Shown one piece after another: positions 15,001 through 25,178 of a DNA stretch of 64,000 bases. This stretch comes from Toxotes chatareus (lineage: Eukaryota; Chordata; Actinopteri; Toxotidae), in contig CM028884.1 of the NCBI GenBank assembly GCA_016801885.1, forward strand, positions 9,676,181-9,740,180, given 5' to 3'. The position numbers and the translations under genes were made by a program. Position 1 is the first letter of the stretch. Each line of letters starts with the position of its first letter. A model generated the notes under the pieces. It saw nothing but the letters and a program-made list of their open reading frames with translations. It searched no databases and was not told where the DNA came from.

Positions 15001-18000
15001 ATGATGACGCTTTTTTTTTATGACATTTTGAGGTCTTACAAAATTTGACTTTTTTTTGCCATTTGACGCCTTTTTACGTAGATGATGCTTTTTTTGACAT
15101 TTTGAGGTCTTACAAAAATTTGACTTTTTTTGCATTTTTTTGACGCCTTTACTATAGTATGATGTTTTTTTTATGACATTTTGAGGTCTTACAAAATTTG
15201 ACTTTTTTTTTTGCCATTTTTGACGCTTTACTATAGTATGATGTTTTTTTGACATTTTGAGGTCTTACAAAATTTGACTTTTTTTTGCCATTTTTTGACG
15301 CTTTTACGGTAGTATGACGCTTTTTTATGACATTTTGAGGTCTTACAAAATTTGACTTTTTTTGCCATTTTTGACGCTTTTACTATAGTATGATGTTTTT
15401 TTTTGACATTTTGAGGTCTTACAAAATTTTGAGGTTTTACAAAATTTGACTTTTTTTTTGATTTTTTTTTGACGCTTTTTTGACTATTACAGTATTTGAC
15501 TTTTTTTTTGATTTTTGAGGTCTTACAAAATTTGACTTTTTTTTTGCCATTTTTTGAGGCCTTACAAAATTTGATTTTTTTGATTTTTTGACGCCTTATT
15601 TACATGACGCTTTTTATGACATTTTGAGGTCTTACAAAAATGACTTTTTTTTTGCCATTTTTGACGCCTTTACTATAGTATGATCGCTTTTTATGACATT
15701 TTGAGGTCTTACAAAATTTGACTTTTTTTGCCATTTTTTGACGCTTTTACTATAGTATGACGTTTTTTTTGACATTTTGAGGTCTTACAAAATTTGACTT
15801 TTTTTTTTGCCATTTTTTGACGCTTTTACTATAGTATGACGTTTTTTTATGACATTTTGAGGTCTTACAAAATTTGACTTTTTTTTGCCATTTTTTGACG
15901 CCTTACTATAGTATGACGTTTTTTTATGACATTTTGAGGTCTTACAAAATTTGACTTTTTTTTGCCATTTTTTGACGCCTTTACTATAGTATGACGTTTT
16001 TTTATGACATTTTGAGGTCTTACAAAATTTGACTTTTTTTGCCATTTTTTGACGCCTTACTATAGTATGATGTTTTTTTTATGACATTTTGAGGTCTTAC
16101 AAAATTTGACTTTTTTGACTTTTTTTTGACGCTTACTTTGACTTTTAGTTTTGACGCTTTTTTATGACATTTTTATGTCATTTTGAGGTCTTACAAAATT
16201 TGACTTTTTTTTTGCCATTTTTTGACGCTTACTACTAGTATGATGACTTTTTTTATGACATTTTGAGGTCTTACAAAATTTGACTTTTTTGCCATTTTTT
16301 GACGCTTTTTACTATAGTATGACGTTTTTTATGACATTTTGAGGTCTTACAAAATTTGACTTTTTTTTTGCCATTTTTTGACGCTTTACTATAGTATGAT
16401 GTTTTTTTTTATGACATTTTTTTGAAAATTTGACTTTTTTTTGCCATTTTTTGACGCTTTACGGCCAAATGACTTTTTTTTGACATTTTGATTTTTTGAC
16501 TTTTTTGCCTTTTTTGACGCTTACTATATAGTATGACGTTTTTATGACATTTTGAGGTCTTACAAAATTTGACTTTTTTTGCCATTTTTGACGCCTTTAC
16601 TATAGTATGACGTTTTTTATGACATTTTGAGGTCTTACAAAAATTTGACTTTTTTTTTGCCATTTTTTGACGCCTTTACTATAGTATGATGATTTTTTTT
16701 ATGACATTTTGAGGTCTTACAAAATTTGACTTTTTTTGCCATTTTTGACGCCTTTTACTATAGTATGACGTTTTTTTATGACATTTTGAGGTCTTACAAA
16801 ATTTGACTTTTTTTTTGCCATTTTTTGACGCTTTTACTATAGTATGACGTTTTTTTATGACATTTTGAGGTCTTACAAAATTTGACTTTTTTTTGCCATT
16901 TTTTGACGCCTTACTATAGTATGACGTTTTTTTATGACATTTTGAGGTCTTACAAAATTTGACTTTTTTTGCCATTTTTGACGCTTTACTATAGTATGAC
17001 GCTTTTTTGATGACATTTTGAGGTCTTACAAAAATTTGACTTTTTTTTTTTGCCATTTTTTGACGCCTTTATAGTGATGACGTTTTTTATGATTTTTGAG
17101 GTCTTACAAAAATTTGACTTTTTTTTTTGCCATTTTTGACGCCTTTACTATAGTATGACGTTTTTTATGACATTTTGAGGTCTTACAAAATTTGACTTTT
17201 TTTTTTGCCATTTTTTGACGCCTTTACTATAGTATGACGTTTTTATGACATTTTGAGGTCTTACAAAAATTGACTTTTTTGCCATTTTTTTGACGCCTTT
17301 ACTATATATGATGACTTTTTTATGACATTTTGAGGTCTTACAAAATTTGACTTTTTTTTTGCCATTTTTTGACGCTTTTACTATAGTATGATGTTTTTTT
17401 ATGATGACATTTTGAGGTCTTACAAAATTTGACTTTTTTTGCCATTTTTTGACGCCTTACTATAGTATGATGACGTTTTTTATGACATTTTGAGGTCTTA
17501 CAAAAATTTGACTTTTTTTGCCATTTTTTGACGCCTTACTATAGTATGATGTTTTTTATGACATTTTGAGGTCTTACAAAATTTGACTTTTTTTTTTTGC
17601 CATTTTTTATGACGCCTTTTTGACTATAGTATGATCGCTTTTTTATGACATTTTGAGGTCTTACAAAATTTGACTTTTTTTTTTGCCATTTTTTGACGCT
17701 TTACTATAGTATGACGTTTTTTATGACATTTTGAGGTCTTACAAAATTTGACTTTTTTTGCCATTTTTTGACGCCTTACTATATAGTATGACGTTTTTTA
17801 TGACATTTTGAGGTCTTACAAAATTTGACTTTTTTTGCCATTTTTTTGACGCCTTTACTATAGTATGATGTTTTTTTATGACATTTTGAGGTCTTACAAA
17901 ATTTGACTTTTTTTTTGCCATTTTTTGACGCTTTTACTATAGTATGACGTTTTTTATGACATTTTGAGGTCTTACAAAATTTGACTTTTTTTTTTTTTTT

Positions 18001-19240
18001 TTTGACGCCTTACTATAGTATGACGCTTTTTTATGACATTTTGAGGTCTTACAAAATTTGACTTTTTTTTTGCATTTTTTGACGCTTTTACTATATGATT
18101 TTTTTATGACATTTTGAGGTCTTACAAAATTTGACTTTTTTTTTGCATTTTTGACGCCTTTACTATAGTATGACGTTTTTTTATGACATTTTGAGGTCTT
18201 ACAAAATTTGACTTTTTTTGCCATTTTTGACGCCTTACTATAGTATGATGTTTTTTTATGACATTTTGAGGTCTTACAAAATTTGACTTTTTTTTTTTTG
18301 ACGCCTTTACTATAGCCATTTTTTGACGCTTTTGAGGTCTTACATATGTATGATTTTTGCTTTTTTATGACATTTTGAGGTCTTACAAAATTTTTGACTT
18401 TTTTTGCCATTTTTTGACGCCTTACTATAGTATGATCGCTTTTTTATGACATTTTGAGGTCTTACAAAATTGACTTTTTTTTTGCTTTTTTTTGCCATTT
18501 TTTTTTTATGACGCCTTTGACGGCCATTTTTGATGACGTTTGACGTTTTTATGACATTTTGAGGTCTTACAAAATTTGACTTTTTTTGCCATTTTTTTGA
18601 TGCCTTACGGCCTAGTATGACGTTTTTTATGACATTTTTTGACTTTCTTACAAAATTTGACTTTTTTTTTTTATTTTTTGACGCCTTTACTATAGTATGA
18701 CGCTTTTTTTATGACATTTTGAGGTCTTTTACAAAATTTGACTTTTTTTTTTGCCATTTTTTGATGCCTTACGGCCTATAGTATGACGTTTTTTTTATGA
18801 CATTTTGAGGTCTTACAAAATTTGACTTTTTTTTTGCCATATTTTTGACGCTTTACGGCGGTAGTATGACGTTTTTTATGACATTTTGAGGTCTTACAAA
18901 ATTTTGACTTTTTTTTTTTTTTTTTGACGCCTTACTATAGTATGACGTTTTTTATGACATTTTGAGGTCTTACAAAATTTGACTTTTTGCCATTTTTGAC
19001 GCTTTACGGCCAGTATGACATTTTTTTGACATTTTGAGGTCTTACAAAATTTGACTTTTTTGCCATTTTTTGACGCTTCTTTACTATAGTATGATGTTTT
19101 TATGACATTTTTTGAGGTCTTACAAAATTTGACTTTTTTTGCCATTTTTGACGCCTTTACTATAGTATGACGTTTTTTTATGACATTTTGAGGTCTTAAA
19201 AAATTTGACTTTTTTTTTTGCCATTTTTGACGCTTTTTAC
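1..19240. repeat. Tandem satellite/minisatellite array, homogenised left domain
   Basis: Continuous head-to-tail copies of a unit of about 77 bp. In order along the plus strand each copy holds TATGACATTTTGAGGTC, TTACAAAATTTGAC, a run of 6-10 T, GCCATTTTTT, GACGCC and TTTACTATAGTATGACG, then another T run. Dividing length by unit size gives on the order of 250 copies. Copies differ mainly in T-run length, in GACG versus GATG, and in occasional partial or fused units (for example 1490-1560, 7430-7500, 11290-11360). The strand bias is extreme: T-rich on plus, A-rich on minus. The array starts before the window, so total size is unknown. Long lysine-rich minus-strand reading frames here are by-products of the repeat. 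Unit and order are seen directly; the copy number is an estimate. Confidence 0.97.
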
Positions 19241-22200
19241 TATATTTACGTTTTTTTTTATGACATTTTGAGGTCTTAAAAAATTTTGAATTTTTTTTTT
19301 TTGCAATTTTTTGACGCCTTACTGTACTATGATGTTTTTTTGATGAAATTTTGAGGTCAAAAAAATTTGACTTTTTTTTGCCATTTTTGACGCCGATTTT
19401 GACGCTTTTTTACTATACTATGACTACTATACTATGACGTTTTATGACATTTTGAGGTCAAAAAAAATTTTGACTTTTTTTTTGCCGATTTTGACGCCTT
19501 ACTATACTATGATGTTTTTTATAATATTTTGAGGTCAAAAAAAATTTGACTTTTTTTTTGCATTTTTGACGCCTTTTACTATACTATGATGACGTTTTTT
19601 ATGACATTTTGAGGTCAAAAAAATTTGATTTTTTTTTCCCGGTTTTAACGCCTTACTATACTAAGACTTTTTTTATGACATTTTGAGGCCGCTTTAAAAA
19701 ATGAGATTTTTTTGGCCGATTTTGACGCTTTTACTATATTATGATGTTTTTTATGACATTTTGAGGTCAAAAAAATTTGACTTTTTTTTTTTGGCCGATT
19801 TTGACGCCTAACTATACTATGACGTTTTTTATGACATTTTGAGGTCAAAAAAAATTGTGACTTTTTTTTTCCAATTTTGACGCCTTACCGTACTATGACG
19901 TTTTTTATGACAATTTGAGGCCGTTTTAAAATATGAGTCTTTTTAGCCGATTTTGACGCCTTAGTATACTATGACGTTTTTTATGACATTTTGAGGTCAA
20001 AAAATTTTTTGACTCATTTTGGCCGATTTTGACGCCTTACTATACTATGACGTGTTTTATGACATTATGAGATAAAAAAAAAAAATTGACTTTTTTTGGC
20101 TGATTTTGATGCCTTACTATACTATGACGTTTTTTGTGACCTTTTTTAGGTTAAAAAATTTTTTGACTTTTTTTGGCCGATTTTGACGCCTTACTATACT
20201 ATGATGTTTTTTATGATATTTTGAGGCCGTTTTAAAATATGACTTTTTTTGGCCGATTTTGACGCCTTACTATACTATGATGTTTTTTATGATATTTTGA
20301 GGCCGTTTTAAAATATGACTTTTTTTGGCCGATTTTGACGCCTTACTATACTATGATGTTTTTTATGATATTTTGAGGCCGTTTTAAAATATGACTTTTT
20401 TTGGCCGATTTTGACGCCTTACTATGCTATGACGTTTTTTATGACGTTTTCAGGTAAACAAAAATTTTTTTACTTTTTTTGGCCGATTTTGACGCCTTTA
20501 CTATACTATGACGTTTTTTATGATATTTTGAGGTCAAAAAAATTTTTTGACTTTTTTTACCGATTTTGACGCCTTTACTATACTATGATGTTTTTTATGA
20601 CATTTTGAGGTCAAAAAAATTTTTGACTTTTTTTTTGCCGGTTTTGACGCCTTAGTATACTATGACGTTTTTTTATGACATTTTGAGGCCGCTTTAAAAA
20701 ATGAGATTTTTTTGGCCGATTTTGACGCCTTACTATACTATGACGTTTTTTATGACGTTTTGAGGTAAACAAAAATTTTTCATTTTTTTGGCCGATTTTG
20801 ACGCCTTACTATACTATGACGTTTTTTATGATATTTTGAGGTCAAAAAAATGTTTTCATTTTCTTGGCCGATTTTGACGCCTTACTATACTATGACGTTT
20901 TTTATGACATTTACAGGCCGTTTTTAAATATTACTTTTTTTTGCTGATTTTGACGCCTTACTATGCTATGACATTTTGAGGCCGTTTTAAAATATGACTT
21001 TTTTTGGCCGATTTTGACGCCTTACTATACTATGACGTTTTTTATGACATTTTGAGGTCAAAAATTTTTTGGACTTTTTTTGGCCGATTTTGACGCTTTA
21101 CTATAGTATGATGTTTTTTATGATATTTTGAGGTCAAAAATTTTTTTGACTTTTTTTGGCCGATTTTGACGCCTTACTATAGTATGACGTTTTTTATGAC
21201 ATTTTGAGGCCGCTTTAAAATATGAGGGGTTTTTTTTGTCGAGTTTGACGCCTTACTATACTATGACGTTTTTTATGACATTTTGAGGTCGTTTTAAATT
21301 TGAATTTTTTTTGGCCGATTTTGACGCTTTTACTATACTATGACGTTTTTTTATGACATTTTGAGGTCAAAAAAATTTTGACTTTTTTTGCCGATTTTTT
21401 GACGCCTTTACTATACGATGACGTTTTTTATGATATTTTGAGGTCAAAAATTTTTTTGACTTTTTTTGGCCGATTTTGACGCCTTACTATAGTATGACGT
21501 TTTTTATGACATTTTGAGGCCGCTTTAAAATATGAGGGGTTTTTTTTGTCGAGTTTGACGCCTTACTATACTATGACGTTTTTTGTGACATTTTGAGGAC
21601 GTTTTAAAATATGAATTTTTTTGGCCGAATTTGACGCCTTACTATACTAAGACGTTCTTTATAACATTTTGAGGCCGCTTTGAAATATGAGTTTTTTTGG
21701 CCGATTTTGATGCCTTAGTATACTATGACGTTTTTTATGACATTTTGAGGTCAAACATTTTTTTGACTTTTTTTGGCCGATTTTGACGCCTTAGTATACT
21801 ATGACGTTTTTTTTATGACATTTTGAGGCCATTTTAAAATATGACTTTTTTTGGCCGATTTTGACGCCTTACTACACTATTACGTTTTTTATGACATTTT
21901 GAGGACGTTTTAAAATATGACTTTTTTTGGCCGAGTTTGACACCTTACTATACTATGACGTTTTTTATGACATTTTGAGGTCAAAAAAATTTTTGACTTT
22001 TTTTTTTTCCAATTTTGACACCTTACTATACTATGACGTTTTTTGTGACATTTTGAGGTCAAAAAATGTTTTTACTTTTTTTGGCCGATTTTGACGCCTT
22101 ACTATATTATGAGTTTTTTTATGACATTTTGAGGTCAAAAAAAATGTTTGACTTTTTTTGGCCGATTCTGACGCCTAACTATACTCTGACGTTTTTTATG

Positions 22201-23640
22201 ACATTTTGAGGTCAAAAAAAATTTTGACTTTTTTTTTTCCAATTTTGACGCCTTACTGTACTATGACGTTTTTTATGACAATTTGAGGCCGTTTTAAAAT
22301 ATGAGTTTTTTTGGCCGATTTTGACGCCTTAGTATACTATGACGTTTTTTATGACATTTTGATGTCAAAAAATTTTTTGACTCATTTTGGCCGATTTTGA
22401 CGCCTTACTATACTATGACGTGTTTTATGACATTATGAGATAAAAAAGTTTTTTGACTTTTTTTGGCCGATTTTGACGCCTTACTATACTATGACGTTTT
22501 TTATGATATTTTGAGGCCGTTTTAAAATATGACTTTTTTTGGCCGATTTTGACGCCTTACTATACTGCGACGTTTTTTATGACATTATGAGATAAAAAAC
22601 ATTTTTGACTTTTTTTGGCCGATTTACACGCCTCACTATACTATGACGTTTTTTATGACATTTTGAGGTAAAAAAAAAAATTTGACTTTTTTTGGCCGAT
22701 TTTGACACCTTACTATTCTATGACGTTTTTTATGATATTTTGAGGTCAAAAATTTTTTTGACTTTTTTTGGCTGATTTTGACGCCTTACTATACTATGAC
22801 GTTTTTTATGACATTTTGAGGCCGCTTTAAAATATGAGGGGTTTTTTTTGTCGAGTTTGACGCCTTACTATACTATGACGTTTTTATGACATTTTTAGGT
22901 CCAAAAATTTTTTGACTTTTTTTTTGCCGATTTTGACGCCTTACTATACTATGACGTTTTTTATTACATTTTGAGGCCGTTTTAAAATATGACTTTTTTT
23001 TGGCCGATTTTGACGCCTTACTATACTATGAAGTTTTTTATGATATTTTGAGGTCAAAAAAATTTGTGACTTTTTTTGGCCGATTTTGACGTCTTACTAT
23101 ACTATGACGTTTTTTACGACAGTTTGAGGTCAAAATTTTTTTTGACTTTTTTCTGCCGATTTTGAGGCCTTACTATACTATGACGTTTTTTATGACATTT
23201 TGAGGTCAAAAATTTTTTTGACATTTTTTGGCCGATTTTGACGCCTTATTATACAATGACGTTTTTTATCACATTTTGAGGTCAAAAATTTTTTTGACTT
23301 TTTTTGGCCGATTTTGACGCCTTACTATACTATGACGTTTTTTATGATATTTTGAGGTCAAAAAAAATTTTGACTTTTTTTGGCCGATTTTGACGCCTTA
23401 CTATACTATGACGTTTTTTTATGACATTTTTAAGTCAAAACATTTTTTGACTTTTTTTGGCCAATTTTGACGCCTTACTTTACTATCACGTTTTCTATGA
23501 CATTTTGAGGTCATGCAAAAATTTTTATTTTTTTTGGCCGATTTTGACGCCTTATTATACTATGACGTTTTTTAGGACATTTTGAGGCCTTACTAAAGTA
23601 TGACTTTTTTTGGCATATTTTGACGCCTTATGATGACATT
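19240..23640. repeat. Tandem array, diverged right domain with higher-order structure
   Basis: The same repeat continues as a related subfamily of about 75-76 bp. GGTCTTACAAAA is replaced by GGTCAAAAA, or by GAGGCCGTTTTAAAATATGA or GAGGCCGCTTTAAAA variants. GCCATTTTTT becomes GGCCGATTTT, and CTATAGTATG mostly becomes CTATACTATG. Copies are much more varied than on the left. Groups of variants recur together: three successive copies with start points 76 bp apart at 20,223, 20,299 and 20,375; a two-unit cassette at 21,121, 21,431 and 22,733; a multi-unit block near 19.73-20.09 kb repeated about 2,368 bp later. The array ends near 23,640, just before unique sequence and a SINE-like insertion. 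Confidence 0.95.
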
Positions 23641-23652
23641 TTGAGATCTATT

Positions 23653-23806
23653 GATTTAATAGAGGGCAGCACGGTGGTGCAGTGGTTAGCACTGTCGCCT
23701 CACAGCAAGAGGGTTCCAGGTTTGAACCCTGGCCTGGGCTCTTCTGTGTGGAGTAATCCTGACGGATTAAGCGCTGGAAAATGAATGAATGAATGATTCA
23801 ATAGAG
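23653..23806 (+). mobile_element. Internally deleted tRNA-like SINE with target-site duplication
   Basis: The body is 23,665-23,794. Its left part (about 95 bp) has a tRNA-like pol III promoter: an A-box-like stretch TGGTGCAGTGGTTAGCACT and a B-box-like GGTTTGAACCC. Its right part (TCCTGACGGATTAAGCG..., ending in ATGAATGAATGAATG) matches, from memory, the 3' end of a very common teleost dispersed repeat of some 350 bp; the middle is missing. Flanks are GATTTAATAGAG (23,653-23,664) and GATTCAATAGAG (23,795-23,806), a 12-bp direct repeat with one mismatch, as left by target-primed insertion. The flanking repeat and the boxes are seen; the family is recalled. Confidence 0.8.
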
Positions 23807-24370
23807 ACCAAAGACAAAAAAATGTACTATTTTAACATGGGGTCAATGGAGAATTGACCCCAACCTCCCGATGCCCAGCCCGCCCCAGTGTGTGTGTGAG
23901 TGAGACAGGCGACCAACGTCTGTTGGGTACCTGTCTCTATAGACGGGAGCCCAGCGACTGGGTAGAAACTAACAAATAAGTTGGTGAGAAGGAGAGCAAG
24001 AAACAGGAACAGCACATTGACAGAGAGGGAGAGAGAAAATTAAGAGATGGTGTGAGTTAGAAAAAAGGGGAGAGAGAGAGAGAGGAAAAGAGAGGAGAAA
24101 ACAAGAAGGTCTGCCGGGTGTAAAGTTTCCCCTGGATATGATATGTGGATATGGGGATGTCATCAAGCCTGTGAAGTGGAAATAATAAAGAATTAGGATT
24201 GTCTCTGAAGACAGGGGAATTAATCCAAAATGAATTACAAAGGGGAGAGGAGGAAAAAAAAAATCAACATCAGCTATTTCCTTTTCCTCTGCTTCGAGGT
24301 AGATAGGGGGCGGTTTGTGCGAGTACTGTGAATCTCATAAAAATTAAATTAATAACAAAGGGAAAACAGA

Positions 24371-24396
24371 CACACACACACACACACACACACACA
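24371..24396. repeat. (CA)n microsatellite
   Basis: Thirteen uninterrupted CA units. Confidence 0.95.
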
Positions 24397-25155
24397 AATA
24401 CAAGCGGAAAAATTAGTAGTATGGGGGTGGAGAGAGATAGTCGTACAGAGAGCAAGGGTACAGATGGAAAAAAAAGACGAGAGAGATTTGAGGGAACTGA
24501 GGGTGGGCACTGTTGCTGCCAGATTGCACTGCTCTTTTGTTCCCCCCCGTCTTTCTGGAAAGGGCTGCCAGTGTTAAAGAGGAGATGCCGGGGAGGCCAT
24601 TGTAATAAATGCCTCTTGTAAATTGCGGAGTGGAATTATACAGCATGCAGATGGATCCATACGCCTGAGCAAAACGTGGCCAAAAAACCGGGAGCGATAA
24701 TTAAGACTTAGGGGGTGAATGACAGAGCCATTTGTGATGGCGGAATATGGCGTCTCCCAGCTCTCTGGGAAACAGAAGGGCTCGGAGAGGCTCAGTGTCA
24801 CAAAACATTACCCACACAGCTGTTGGCTTTATGAGCAGCAATGGTGTACTCCGTTCCTCCCTCCCTCTCCCGCTCACCCTCTTCTATTTCTTTCTACCCT
24901 GTTCTTCGCCACCCCTGTCCCTCCGCTGCCGCTGCCGCTCCCCCCCGCCCCCCTCCCCTTGGTCACCACACAGAGGTGCTGTTCTTTCCCAGTTTGTGCC
25001 ATTTCAAAACAAGCACCCTTCTTTCCTCTCCCAAACACCGCCACCATCAGCTCTTCCATCCATCGCCACCCCCTTCACCTTCTTCGCTTCACACCACCAT
25101 CTTTGCCATCTCTGAGGGACTAGACAAGGACTTGTACTCCATCATTCATATCCAG

Positions 25156-25178
25156 GGAGGAGGAGGAGGAGGAGGAGA
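25156..25178. repeat. (GGA)n microsatellite
   Basis: Short uninterrupted GGA trinucleotide run inside otherwise complex sequence. Confidence 0.9.

Noticed and set aside
5..19850. Many minus-strand open frames encoding Lys/Ser/Thr-rich peptides (KTSKCHKK, HTIVKASK and similar)
   Set aside because: They are translations of the tandem repeat in its three frames, broken wherever a T run changes length. Identical motifs appear in all frames and no splice or promoter context exists.
1..23640. CRISPR-like or telomeric/known centromeric repeat
   Set aside because: There are no unique spacers between repeats, the unit is not a telomere hexamer, and the context is eukaryotic. Centromere function cannot be judged from sequence alone.
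23665..23760. Functional tRNA gene
   Set aside because: A- and B-box-like words are present, but the cloverleaf is not complete and the sequence matches a dispersed SINE-type element with a target-site duplication.
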